Positions 8,994 to 17,074 are shown, counted from the first letter of the stretch. The stretch is 35,337 nucleotides of DNA from Kineosphaera limosa NBRC 100340 (GCF_000298215.1 NZ_BAHD01000072.1:1-35337), one strand, 5' to 3'. Notes: generated by a model from the letters alone, not told the origin. Program-made: numbers and translations.

Positions 8994-9698
8994 ATGCACC
9001 TACTCGTCGTGGAAGATGACCGATCCCTGACGGCCGTCCTGCGTTCGGGCCTGACCAAGCACGGGTGCACGGTCGAGTTCGCCCACAACGGCACCGAGGG
9101 GCTCTATCTGGCGACAGAGAACGAGTACGACGTCGTCGTGCTCGACATCATGTTGCCGGGGCTGAACGGCTACAAGATCGTCGAGAAGATGCGCGCCGCG
9201 GGCGTGTGGACGCCGGTGCTCATGCTCACCGCCAAGGACGGCCCATGGGACCAGGTCGATGCCTTCGACCTGGGGGCCGACGACTACCTGACCAAGCCGT
9301 TCGACTTCATCGTGCTGCTCGCGCGGCTGCGCGCCTTGGCCCGCCGCGGCGGTGCGGAGCGCCCGACCACGTTGGCCGTCGGCGACCTGAGCCTCGACCC
9401 GGCGACCCACGACGTGCGACGCGGCGACACGAGCATCCGGTTGACCGCCAAGGAGTTCACGCTGCTGGAGTACTTCATGCGCAGGCCGGGGCGGGTGCTC
9501 ACCAAGCCGCAGCTGCTCGACGGCGTGTGGGACCCGGCGTACGAGGGCGACGTCAACATCGTCGAGGTGTACGTCGGCTACCTGCGCCGCAAGATCGACG
9601 GGCCGTTCGGGCGCAAGTCGCTGGAAACCCTTCGCGGCGTCGGTTACCGCCTCGTCGACGACGCGGCGTCCTCTCCCCCGGAGCCCGCCGCCGAGTAG
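8994..9698 (+). CDS. OmpR/PhoB-family response regulator
   Basis: A 234-residue DNA-binding response regulator. The receiver domain (1-115) has the acidic pair D8/D9, phosphoacceptor D51 (VVVLDIMLPG), the T/S switch in MLTAKDG and K101 in LTKPF. The C-terminal winged helix (about 130-225) has the typical LTAKEFTLLEYFMRRPGRVL and LRGVGYRLV elements. A good ribosome-binding site (AGGCAGGA, 8979-8986) precedes the ATG. It follows sufE by 48 bp on the same strand. The last 55 bp overlap the 3' end of a histidine kinase gene read from the other strand, an uncommon arrangement for a cognate pair. The partnership is inferred from adjacency only. Confidence 0.93.
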   Translation: MHLLVVEDDRSLTAVLRSGLTKHGCTVEFAHNGTEGLYLATENEYDVVVLDIMLPGLNGYKIVEKMRAAGVWTPVLMLTAKDGPWDQVDAFDLGADDYLTKPFDFIVLLARLRALARRGGAERPTTLAVGDLSLDPATHDVRRGDTSIRLTAKEFTLLEYFMRRPGRVLTKPQLLDGVWDPAYEGDVNIVEVYVGYLRRKIDGPFGRKSLETLRGVGYRLVDDAASSPPEPAAE

Positions 9699-11251
9699 GG
9701 CGCACCGGGCGCGGGCAGCGAGGGCAGCTGCGACTGTGGGGGCAGTTGTGGCTGCGCGCTCGGCAGGTCGATGACGAACGCGGCACCTCCCAGCTCCGAC
9801 TGCTCGACGTGCACGCGACCGTCGTGGGCGCGGACGATCTCGGCGACGATCGCCAGGCCCAGACCCGACCCGCCGCGGTCGCGGGAACGGGCATCGTCCA
9901 GGCGCACGAAGCGCTCGAAGATCCGCATCCGATGCTCCGGCGCCACGCCGGCCCCGTCGTCCTCCACCCGCACCTGCACCATGGCGCGCGTCGCGCGCCG
10001 GGTCGCCTCCTTGTCACCCGGCTGCTGCGTCGGTTGCTGCGTCGGTTGCTGCGTCGGTGTGGTGGTGACGACGAAGCGCACGGTACCGGCGGCGGCGCGC
10101 GCGGCGTTGTCGGCCAGGTTGCGCACCACCCTGGCCAGCTGCAGGCTGTCGCCGAGCACGCGCGCGGGCGTGATGGCGGTCTGCACGTTGCAGCGGCCCG
10201 TCGCCGCCAGCCGGGCGGACTCGGCGGCGACGATGTCGTCGACGTCGACCTCGAGGCGTTCGACGACGGGCCCGGCTCCGTCGTCGCTCTTGGACAGGGT
10301 CAGCAGATCATCGACGAGGCGAGCCAGCCGGTCGACCTCGGCCGCCATGACCGGCATCAGCTCGGCCGCCGCCTCCGGGTCGCCGTCCATCACCTGCAGG
10401 CCGCCGCGCAGGCTCGTCAGCGGGGAGCGCAGCTCGTGGCTGGCGTCGGCGACGAACCGGCGCTGCTCCTCCTGGCTGCGCTCGAGCCGCACGAGCATCC
10501 GGTTCATCGTCTCGGCCAGACGGCTGATCTCGTCGTCCGCGCCCGAGACGGGCACCCGCGAGGCCAGGTGACGGCTCGTGATCGTCTCGACCGTCTCGCG
10601 GATCCGCTCCACCGGCCGCAAGGCGCGCCCTACGAGCAGCCAGGTGGCGCCGCCGGCCGCGAGCAACACGACCGGCAGGGCGGCGGTGAGCACGGCCCCG
10701 GTGGTGCTGACCGCCTCATGCTGGGGGGCCGAGCTCATCGAGACGAGCACGGTGTACTGCTGACCGGCGTGCATCAGGCCGCGGGCGGCGACCACGGGTG
10801 GGCGCCCCTCCTCACCCGGTAGCGGCAGCGAAGGCTTCCCCTCGATCTGCGTTGCGCCCACCTCCGGGCGCAGCGCGGACAGCGGCTGGTTCTGGCTGCG
10901 GGTCGTCGTCGTGGCGACCACGGCCCCGGCGGCGTCCAGCACCTGGATCGTCGCGCCGTCGCGGTCGTGCCCGGCGGCCTCGGAATTGATCGCCTCCACC
11001 CCGTCGTCGGAAACGAGCGCGGACAGGTCGTAGGCCCGCAGCGCAACCTGCGACTCCAGCGAGGACATCAGCGAGCGATGCAAGATCACGACGACCAGGC
11101 CGATCGAGACCGCCAATGGGGCCAGGACGAGCACGACCGACAGCAGCGTCAGGGTGAGTCGGATGCCGGCGCGGGAGCGGACGCGCACGGCCAGCCGCAG
11201 CGGACCGGGCAGCCGCGTCGGCTCGTCCGAGGCTCGTTGCCCGTGGGTCAT
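9644..11251 (-). CDS. Membrane sensor histidine kinase
   Basis: A 535-residue kinase: short cytoplasmic head, membrane helix at about 23-45, an extracytoplasmic sensor loop of about 115 residues, a second helix (ALPVVLLAAGGATWLLVG), HAMP, dimerisation/H-box ADASHELRSPLTSL (His272), N-box NLADNAARAA, G1 EDDGAGV and G2 GGSGLGLAI. All catalytic elements are present. ATG 11251 is chosen over the GTG at 11284 because AGGCGGGA sits just before the ATG. Between N-box and G1 there is a T-Q-Q-P x3 repeat, and the tail after the ATPase domain is Gln/Pro-rich. The 3' end overlaps the response regulator on the opposite strand; the regulator is the probable partner. Confidence 0.92.
   Translation of the reverse strand: MTHGQRASDEPTRLPGPLRLAVRVRSRAGIRLTLTLLSVVLVLAPLAVSIGLVVVILHRSLMSSLESQVALRAYDLSALVSDDGVEAINSEAAGHDRDGATIQVLDAAGAVVATTTTRSQNQPLSALRPEVGATQIEGKPSLPLPGEEGRPPVVAARGLMHAGQQYTVLVSMSSAPQHEAVSTTGAVLTAALPVVLLAAGGATWLLVGRALRPVERIRETVETITSRHLASRVPVSGADDEISRLAETMNRMLVRLERSQEEQRRFVADASHELRSPLTSLRGGLQVMDGDPEAAAELMPVMAAEVDRLARLVDDLLTLSKSDDGAGPVVERLEVDVDDIVAAESARLAATGRCNVQTAITPARVLGDSLQLARVVRNLADNAARAAAGTVRFVVTTTPTQQPTQQPTQQPGDKEATRRATRAMVQVRVEDDGAGVAPEHRMRIFERFVRLDDARSRDRGGSGLGLAIVAEIVRAHDGRVHVEQSELGGAAFVIDLPSAQPQLPPQSQLPSLPAPGAPYSAAGSGGEDAASSTRR
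10021..10056 (-). repeat. Three tandem 12-bp copies inside the histidine kinase gene
   Basis: Three copies of a 12-bp unit (GTTGCTGCGTCG on the plus strand; the first has GC for GT at its start) encode T-Q-Q-P repeats on the minus strand. They fall in the ATPase domain between N-box and G1, in a beta-hairpin that tolerates length change. Confidence 0.93.
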
Positions 11252-11362
11252 GTCAGTCCCGCCTGTCCGGTGTCTGTCGTGCACATCGTCTCAGTCGCGA
11301 TTCAAGCAAGCCCACCATGCTGGAGGAGCCCGCAGCCGTGACAAAAGAGAGGCGGTCCCTTG

Positions 11363-11527
11363 ATGTGGCACCACCTCACCTGGTGGATGTGGACCTTGAT
11401 GACCGCGTTGGCGCTCGGTGTGGGTGCCACCGCGCTCGTCTTGACGGCGTTGGCGCGGCAGGTCGATCGCCCGAGCGCGGCGCCGATCCGAGGCCGCAAG
11501 CCGCGCTCCCGACGCTTGCTCAAGTGA
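11363..11527 (+). CDS. Small membrane protein, 54 residues, unknown function
   Basis: A short ORF divergent from the histidine kinase gene. The start is ATG 11363 with GAGAGGCGG (11347-11355) eight bases upstream, and codons are strongly G/C-ending. The peptide opens with a Trp/His-rich stretch (MWHHLTWWMW), continues as one hydrophobic helix (about residues 9-31) and ends in an Arg/Lys/Pro tail, predicting a single-pass protein with a cytoplasmic basic tail. A GC-rich hairpin follows the stop at once. I recognise no family. Its position 111 bp from a divergent kinase gene allows a role as an accessory of that sensor, but nothing in the sequence proves it. The coding call rests on the ribosome-binding site, the codon usage and the membrane-protein pattern. 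Confidence 0.65.
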   Translation: MWHHLTWWMWTLMTALALGVGATALVLTALARQVDRPSAAPIRGRKPRSRRLLK

Positions 11528-11529
11528 CA

Positions 11530-11550
11530 CGCGGCGCCCCGGGCGCCGCG
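11530..11550 (+). terminator. GC-rich hairpin after the small membrane protein
   Basis: CGCGGCGCC (11530-11538) pairs with GGCGCCGCG (11542-11550) around a 3-base loop. It begins two bases after the stop codon. There is no real U-tract, as is common for actinobacterial intrinsic terminators. Confidence 0.55.
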
Positions 11551-11596
11551 TTGAGTGCCGAATATCGACCTAAAGTAAGAATGTCGTTACAAATGC

Positions 11597-11625
11597 TTGC
11601 TGTCTGGCGTGACAGCCCCTAGCCT
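11597..11625 (+). promoter_or_regulatory. Candidate promoter of the sugar transporter
   Basis: TTGCTG (11597-11602), 17 bp, TAGCCT (11620-11625) fits the actinobacterial vegetative pattern TTGNNN-N17-TANNNT. Two direct copies of GAATRTCG lie just upstream (11560-11567 and 11579-11586, 19 bp apart), possible half-sites for a regulator. The segment is AT-richer than its surroundings. Confidence 0.35.
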
Positions 11626-11786
11626 TTGAGCCAGCGGGTCCGCAGCCACATCGCACAGCACGCCACGGACTCCACGCCCACCAGGGCACCGCGGCAGCCG
11701 CCGGAGACGCTCGCGCCCCCGCGACTTCTGCACATTCGACGCGGGCGTCGGCGCGGCCGGGCCCATCCACGCGAGGAGGCGCGGCT

Positions 11787-13217
11787 TTGTCTCACGGAGC
11801 ACCGGCCAACAGCAGTTCCGGCATCACCCTTCCCCCCTTGCAGGCCGGAGCCCATCAGCGGCGGCTCGACCTCATCGCGGTCATCGCCACCTTCGGCGGC
11901 CTGCTCTTCGGCTACGACACCGGCGTCATCAACGGCGCGCTGGAGCCGATGAAGGCCGAACTCGGACTCACCAGCGTCACCGAAGGACTCGTGACCGCAA
12001 CGCTGCTCGTCGGCGCAGCCGTCGGCGCCCTGATCGGCGGCCGCGTCAACGACACCATCGGCCGCAAGAAGGCCCTGACGATCGTCGCGGTCATCTTCTT
12101 CGTCGGCACGATCGGCTGCGTCTTCGCACCCGGCCTGACCGTGTTGCTACCCGCGCGCTTCGTGCTCGGCTTCGCGGTGGGCGCCGCCTCGGTGACCGTG
12201 CCGGTCTACCTGGCCGAGCTGGCTCCGACCGAGCGGCGCGGCGCGCTGAGCGGCCGCAACGAGCTGGCCATCGTCGTGGGCCAGATGCTCGCCTTCATCA
12301 TCAACGCGATCATCGCCAACCTGTGGGGCCACCACGACGGCGTGTGGCGCTACATGCTGGCCGTCTGCGCGATCCCCGCGGTCATCCTCTTCGTCGGCAT
12401 GCTGCGGATGCCGGAGTCGCCGCGCTGGCTCATCAGCCAGGGGCGCTACGCCGAAGCCCTGGAGGTGCTGCTGCAGGTGCGCAACGAGGACCGCGCCCGC
12501 GCCGAGATCGCCGAGGTCGAGCAGTTGGCGCAGGAGGAGGCGCTCGCCCAGTCCGGCGGTTGGGCCGATCTCGCGACACCGTGGATCCGTCGGCTGGTCA
12601 TCACCGGCTGCGGCATCGCCGCCGCCCAGCAACTCACCGGCATCAACTCGATCATGTACTACGGCACCGAATTGCTGCGCGAGGCGGGCTTCTCCTCCAA
12701 TGCGGCGATCATCGCCAATATCGCCAACGGTGTGCTCGCGGTGGTCGGCACCGCCTTGTGCCTGTTCTTCGTGATCGACCGGGTACCGCGGCGCAAACTC
12801 ATTCTCTTCGGATTCTGTGCGACAACCACGATTCACCTGCTCATCACGGTTGCGGCGACCATTCTGCCGGCCGGCCTGACGCGCGCCTACGTCATTCTCT
12901 TCTTGTCGGTGACGTTCGTGTTCTTCATGCAGACCTGCCTCAACGCCCCGGTCTGGGTGGCGCTCTCGGAGATGTTCCCGCTGCGGCTGCGCGGCTTCGG
13001 CATGGGCATCTCGGTGCTGTGCATGTGGCTGACCAACGCCGCACTCACGTTCCTGTTTCCCGTCATCGTCGGCATCTTCGGCCTGCAGGGCATCTTCGGC
13101 CTGTTCGTCGTCGTCGGGCTGATCGCCCTGACCTTCCTGTGGAAGATGCTGCCGAACACCTCCGGCCGCTCCCTGGAGCAATTGGAGGAGTCGTTCATGG
13201 CCGGCGACTTCCGCTGA
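11787..13217 (+). CDS. Sugar porter family MFS transporter
   Basis: A 476-residue, 12-helix major facilitator of the sugar porter family (proton-linked uptake of hexoses, pentoses or inositol). Visible signatures: GGLLFGYDTGVINGAL in helix 1, the loop 2-3 motif GRVNDTIGRKK, PESPRWLISQGR after helix 6, QQLTGINSIMYYG in helix 7 and a helix 10-12 region ending before a short cytoplasmic tail. The start is TTG 11787, supported by GAGGAGG (11773-11779) seven bases before it; no better ATG or GTG is available. The substrate cannot be told from sequence alone; the family includes XylE, GalP, AraE and IolT. It is preceded by its own promoter-like region and converges with the PLP-enzyme gene. Confidence 0.92.
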   Translation: MSHGAPANSSSGITLPPLQAGAHQRRLDLIAVIATFGGLLFGYDTGVINGALEPMKAELGLTSVTEGLVTATLLVGAAVGALIGGRVNDTIGRKKALTIVAVIFFVGTIGCVFAPGLTVLLPARFVLGFAVGAASVTVPVYLAELAPTERRGALSGRNELAIVVGQMLAFIINAIIANLWGHHDGVWRYMLAVCAIPAVILFVGMLRMPESPRWLISQGRYAEALEVLLQVRNEDRARAEIAEVEQLAQEEALAQSGGWADLATPWIRRLVITGCGIAAAQQLTGINSIMYYGTELLREAGFSSNAAIIANIANGVLAVVGTALCLFFVIDRVPRRKLILFGFCATTTIHLLITVAATILPAGLTRAYVILFLSVTFVFFMQTCLNAPVWVALSEMFPLRLRGFGMGISVLCMWLTNAALTFLFPVIVGIFGLQGIFGLFVVVGLIALTFLWKMLPNTSGRSLEQLEESFMAGDFR

Positions 13218-13239
13218 CCGGGCTCGGCCGGCGGGGCTG

Positions 13240-14370
13240 TCAGTGGTTGGCGTTGCGGGCGATGAGGGGCCAGATGTGCGCGATCGTCGCGGCGGGGCCG
13301 CCGCCCGGAGGCCGGTGCTCACCGACGACCGCGACCTCGTCGGCGAGGTTGAGGGCGTTGCACGCGTGATTGGGCACGACCCGCACCACTGACCCCAGCG
13401 GCGGCAGCGGATCGGGCCCGCAGTCCGCGACCGCGTGGTGCTCACTCAGCATGACGATCCGCGCGTCAGGGTGGTCCAGCAGCCGCCCGGAGCCGGTCGC
13501 GTAGGGAGCCCGGTCGGCACCGAGCGCCTTACTGCCGCAATCGAGCACGGCCCGCCCACTAGCGTGGCTGACCACGGTCGCGTAGACGGTCAGCGCGACA
13601 TCGGCGGGCTCGCACACGCCCAGCTCCCACTGCTGCGCGTCCGCCACGACGTACACCCCGGGCCGCATCTCGCTCACGCCGTGGGAGCTGGCGAACTCCA
13701 TGCTGGGGCTCGACCCGCCGCTGACGACCCGCGGCTCGATGCCCACCTCCCGCAACGACTGCGCGGCCGCCGTCAGCGCCGCGCCCTCCTGCTCGGCCGC
13801 GGCGCGCCGCCCCCCGTCCACGGCGTAGGAGTGCCCCGGGAAGGTGAAGACCCCCACCACCGACAGGCCGGCCTCGCGGGCCGCGACGCCGACGCCGCCC
13901 GCCTGCTGCGGCTCGACCCCGGAGCGGTGCATGCCGGAGTCGACCTCGACGAGCACCTCCAGCCCGCCGGTCTGCCCCGGATCGGTACCGATCGCCGGCA
14001 CGGTGTGCTGGCCCAACTGGCGAGCGGCGTCCGCGGAGTCGCAGCCGACCCGAACCCGGGCATGCCGCGCGAGGGCGGCCAGCCGAGCCCCGCGGTCCGC
14101 GTCGACCCAGAGCGGGTAGGCGATGAACAGGTCGTCGAAGCCCGCGGCGGCAAACGCCTCCGCCTCGGCGACGGTGGCCACCGTGAGCCCGACCCCACCC
14201 GCCGCCAGTTGCCGCTGGGCGATCTGCGCGATCTTGTGCGTCTTGGCGTGCGGGCGCAGGGTCACGCCGAGCTGGCGCCCGCGCGCCTGCATGGCCGCGA
14301 TATTTCGGTCGAGAACCGTCTCATCGAGAGCCAGAAAGGGAGTGGGGCGGGCGCTGACCGGTGTCGACAT
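13240..14370 (-). CDS. PLP enzyme of the D-serine dehydratase/D-threonine aldolase (DSD1-like) family
   Basis: A 376-residue fold-type III (alanine-racemase-like) pyridoxal phosphate enzyme. The Schiff-base lysine is in RPHAKTHK (Lys43), the PLP phosphate site in SGGSSPSME, and the C-terminal beta domain has PNHACNALNLAD with a His-x-Cys pair (His335, Cys337) at the place of the zinc ligands of eukaryotic-type D-serine dehydratase. Zinc-dependent activity on a D-hydroxy-amino acid is therefore likely; D-threonine aldolase and D-serine dehydratase are both possible. ATG 14370 opens the conserved TPFLALDETVLDRNI segment; upstream codons in the same frame are not conserved in character. The gene stands alone, converging with the sugar porter and divergent from the kinase at 14525. 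Confidence 0.85.
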   Translation of the reverse strand: MSTPVSARPTPFLALDETVLDRNIAAMQARGRQLGVTLRPHAKTHKIAQIAQRQLAAGGVGLTVATVAEAEAFAAAGFDDLFIAYPLWVDADRGARLAALARHARVRVGCDSADAARQLGQHTVPAIGTDPGQTGGLEVLVEVDSGMHRSGVEPQQAGGVGVAAREAGLSVVGVFTFPGHSYAVDGGRRAAAEQEGAALTAAAQSLREVGIEPRVVSGGSSPSMEFASSHGVSEMRPGVYVVADAQQWELGVCEPADVALTVYATVVSHASGRAVLDCGSKALGADRAPYATGSGRLLDHPDARIVMLSEHHAVADCGPDPLPPLGSVVRVVPNHACNALNLADEVAVVGEHRPPGGGPAATIAHIWPLIARNANH

Positions 14371-14524
14371 GGCGCCATTCAACCCCCCGCCGGCGAGAAA
14401 AAGGCCGCTGCGCGGGCGACCACTACCCGCCCCCGCGGGCCCCGGGTCGGAGAATGAGACGAGACGAACGTGTGTCGAGCAGGGACGGAGACAGCCGGGT
14501 GAGTAGCAGTCAGGTGCGAGCAGG

Positions 14525-15892
14525 ATGAGCGACACCGCCGCGTCGCGAGGCTCCGGCGGCTCCTCGGCGACCGGATCGACGGGGTCGAGGGGGCCTGACG
14601 GGGCGCTGGCACCAGGAGCCACACCCGAGCCGGGCGCGACCTCGGACCTGCCGTCGGTGCGCCGCTGGCACTCCCTACGGGTGCGGATCGCCGCCGGGGT
14701 GGCCGTCGTCGCCATCAGCGTCTCGCTGATGATCGGGCTGGTGGTCGACCGGGCCGCCGCGACGGACGGACGCGAACGGCTGCGCGCCCAGGCCCTCGAT
14801 CGACTCGACGCGGCCGTCGCGTTCTACGACGGTCGCGGCGTGCTGCGCTTCGGCGCCGCCCTCAACGATCAGAGCCTGCCGCCCGCCGTGGGCAACGTCG
14901 GCGCCGACAGCCAGGTCTCGTGGTACGACGGGACGAGCATGTACGCCGCCCAACGGCTCGATGAGCGGCACGTGCTGTCGGTGACGCTGCCCGGCGACGA
15001 ACTGGCATCCCAGCGCACGGCGCTGCGCTGGGCCTGGGCGCAGGCGGCGGCGATCGGCGCGGCGATCTCGGCGGTGCTCGGCTGGCTCGTCGGCACGTGG
15101 CTCTCCCGCCGACTGCGAGCCGGTGCGGCGGCGGCCGCGGCGATCGCCTCCGGTGACACGCAGCGGCGCGCCGCTCAACCCGGCGGAGACGAGGTGGCCC
15201 TGCTGACCGTCGCCCTCGACCGCATGGCCTCGGCCCTGCAGCGACGTCTGCAGATCGAACGGCACTTCACCGCCGACGTCGCCCACGAGCTGCGCTCCCC
15301 CGTCACGGGACTGGTCAGCGCCGCCGAACTGCTCCCCCGCGACGACGTCAGCGACCTCGTGCGACGGCAGGTCGCACGGCTGCGGCGACTCGTCGAAGAC
15401 CTGCTGGAGATCTCCCGCATCGACGCCCCCGACAGCACGATCGACTGGCAGGACTGCGACCTGCGCGCCGTCGTCACCGCCTGCCTGCAGCACGAGCACG
15501 ACCGAGTGGAGGTGGAGGTGTTGGCCGACGCGGTCGTCCGCGCCGAGCCGCGGCGCATCGAACGCGTCGTCACCAACCTGGTGCGCAACGCCCTGACCTA
15601 CGGCGCCCCTCCCGTGCGGGTGGTGGTCGACGGCCCGACCGTCACCGTCGCCGACGCCGGCCCGGGCTACCCCGAGGAGCTCCTGCAGGAGGGGCCGCGG
15701 CGCTTCGCCACGTACACCCGCGGCAAGGGCAGCGGCCTGGGCCTGACGATCGCCGTCAAACACACCGAGGCCATGGGCGGCAGCCTCGCGTTGAGCAACC
15801 GGCCCGAAGGCGGCGCCCGTGCGGTGCTGGTGTTGCGCGCCGCGACCACCGCACCACCGCTGGCCGCCGACGACGAGCACGAGGAGCAGTGA
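14525..15892 (+). CDS. Sensor histidine kinase without an adjacent response regulator
   Basis: A 455-residue kinase. A Gly/Ala/Ser-rich head (1-45) precedes membrane helix 1 (about 54-74), then a short extracytoplasmic part of about 85 residues, helix 2 (AAAIGAAISAVLGWLVGTWL), HAMP, the H-box ADVAHELRSPVTGL (His254), N-box NLVRNALTYG, G1 VADAGPGY and G2 GKGSGLGLTIAV. All catalytic elements are present. Regulators usually lie directly upstream of this type of kinase; here the upstream gene is the divergent PLP enzyme. The stop overlaps the start of an OsmC-family gene (TGATG), so the two are coupled. The ribosome-binding site for the ATG is poor, so the exact start is uncertain. Confidence 0.9.
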   Translation: MSDTAASRGSGGSSATGSTGSRGPDGALAPGATPEPGATSDLPSVRRWHSLRVRIAAGVAVVAISVSLMIGLVVDRAAATDGRERLRAQALDRLDAAVAFYDGRGVLRFGAALNDQSLPPAVGNVGADSQVSWYDGTSMYAAQRLDERHVLSVTLPGDELASQRTALRWAWAQAAAIGAAISAVLGWLVGTWLSRRLRAGAAAAAAIASGDTQRRAAQPGGDEVALLTVALDRMASALQRRLQIERHFTADVAHELRSPVTGLVSAAELLPRDDVSDLVRRQVARLRRLVEDLLEISRIDAPDSTIDWQDCDLRAVVTACLQHEHDRVEVEVLADAVVRAEPRRIERVVTNLVRNALTYGAPPVRVVVDGPTVTVADAGPGYPEELLQEGPRRFATYTRGKGSGLGLTIAVKHTEAMGGSLALSNRPEGGARAVLVLRAATTAPPLAADDEHEEQ

Positions 15893-16365
15893 TGGCGACG
15901 CACCACTACGGCACGTCGCTGGCCTGGGTCGGCTCGACCGGGCTCGGCTACGAGGCCTACGACCGCACCCACAGCCTGCAGGTCGCTCCGGGCACCTCCC
16001 TGACCGCGAGCGCCGATCCGGCCTTTCGCGGCGCTCCCGACCTGACGAATCCGGAGGCGCTGCTGCTCGCCGCGGCCAGCTCGTGCCAATGCCTGTCGTT
16101 CCTGGCGCTGGCCGCCCGCGCGCGCCTCGACGTCACCGCTTACAGCGACGACGCGACCGCCCGCATGCCGGAGGACGACCCGCCGACCCGGATCACCGAC
16201 ATCACCCTGCGCCCCCGCATCACCATCCGGCGCGGCGACGCCGACGAGAGCACGGTGCGGGCCAAGGTGGACCGGCTGGTAGGGCTGGCCCACGAGGAGT
16301 GCTTCATCGCCCGCACCTTGAAGGCGCGGATCCACCTGGATCCGCGCCTTCAGTGGGCCGACTGA
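15892..16365 (+). CDS. OsmC/Ohr family protein
   Basis: A 157-residue OsmC-like protein. Members use two cysteines to reduce organic hydroperoxides; others have unknown roles. Cys65/Cys67 in SSCQCLSFL sit at the start of the central helix and Cys137 in EECFIARTL at the second catalytic position, so the peroxidatic pair is present, with one extra Cys. ATG 15892 is chosen over GTG 15889 because GAGGAG (15881-15886) stands five bases before it and it overlaps the kinase stop. The last codons contain a 15-bp inverted repeat. Coupling to a sensor kinase suggests it is expressed with the response to a membrane or redox signal, but this is inference. Confidence 0.88.
   Translation: MATHHYGTSLAWVGSTGLGYEAYDRTHSLQVAPGTSLTASADPAFRGAPDLTNPEALLLAAASSCQCLSFLALAARARLDVTAYSDDATARMPEDDPPTRITDITLRPRITIRRGDADESTVRAKVDRLVGLAHEECFIARTLKARIHLDPRLQWAD
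16320..16351. terminator. Perfect 15-bp inverted repeat inside the 3' end of the OsmC gene
   Basis: GAAGGCGCGGATCCA (16320-16334) and its exact complement (16337-16351) are separated by CC. The repeat encodes part of the last 15 residues of OsmC, ending 12 bases before its stop, and lies 51 bp beyond the stop of the convergent lipoprotein gene. Being symmetrical it could end transcription from both sides. No U-tract follows in either direction. Confidence 0.55.
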
Positions 16366-16402
16366 TTCGAGCGGGCCGCCCGAGAGCGTTGGGCCGGTGC
16401 CC

Positions 16403-17074
16403 TCACCCGCCGGTCGTGGCGGTGCTGGCCGGCGTGGTGCTGGTCGGCTCGGGAGCGGGCCGCTGGTTCTGCGCCTCTTCGGAGCCTGGGTCCGGACCGG
16501 CCGCGTCCCGCTCGCCGGGCTCGTTGCCCGGCAGGCGGTAGATCTGCTGCGTACGTTGCCCGTTCTTGTCGTTGGTGGTGACGGTGAGCCGGCGGTAGGT
16601 CGCCGAGGCCTCCCCCTCCACGATCTCGTCGGCGACCACGGTGACCGGGACCGTGATGTCTTTGCCCTGAGCACAGGACGGAGTGCAGTCGTTGTAGACC
16701 AGCTCGCCGGAGGCGTGCGCCTCCTCCTCGCCCCAGGCCCGCCACGACAGGCTGTCGAGCGCTTCTCCGCCGTCACCGCAGGCCAACAGGAAGGTGGTCG
16801 GTCGGCTCACACGTCGATCGCCCTCGCACTCCGCGATATAGGTCACTCCGGCGCGGGCGTCGATGGGGTCGCCGGTCACGGTCGTCGTGCGGACCGGCTG
16901 CGAGCGGGGCGCGGAGTCCGCGACACCGCATCCGGCCATTCCGAACGTCAACGCTGCCGCCAGCACCGCCAGGGCCGCCGCCTTCTTCCTGGGCGAACCC
17001 TTGGACCCGTTGCTCACAACACTCTTTTGCGCACGGCCCAGCTGAGGGTCCATGCCCTCTCGCGAGTAGCCCAC
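16403..17074 (-). CDS. Predicted lipoprotein, actinobacterial family of unknown function
   Basis: A 223-residue exported protein. GTG 17074 is chosen because GGAGGTGATC, an exact anti-16S match, lies eight bases upstream; a GTG at 17122 and an ATG at 17053 in the same frame are weaker. A basic head (KGSPRKK) is followed by a hydrophobic helix and a lipobox-like GMAGC with Cys49 as the lipidation site. The mature part has a conserved pattern seen in many actinobacterial secreted proteins: a strand ending LLACGDG, a WRAWG motif and YNDCTPSCAQGK, suggesting disulfides. The Thr/Pro/Ser-rich tail (last 35 residues) is typical of wall-spanning or glycosylated ends. Function unknown. It converges on the OsmC gene and is divergent from the tauE leader. 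Confidence 0.78.
   Translation of the reverse strand: MGYSREGMDPQLGRAQKSVVSNGSKGSPRKKAAALAVLAAALTFGMAGCGVADSAPRSQPVRTTTVTGDPIDARAGVTYIAECEGDRRVSRPTTFLLACGDGGEALDSLSWRAWGEEEAHASGELVYNDCTPSCAQGKDITVPVTVVADEIVEGEASATYRRLTVTTNDKNGQRTQQIYRLPGNEPGERDAAGPDPGSEEAQNQRPAPEPTSTTPASTATTGG

Noticed and set aside
12147-13445. Open frame on the minus strand across the sugar transporter end
   Set aside because: Antisense to a transporter with clear family motifs; His/Arg/Gln-rich composition and no homologous pattern.
16320-16351. Inverted repeat as the end of a mobile element
   Set aside because: No transposase, no second copy and no target duplication; the dyad is inside an intact coding sequence.
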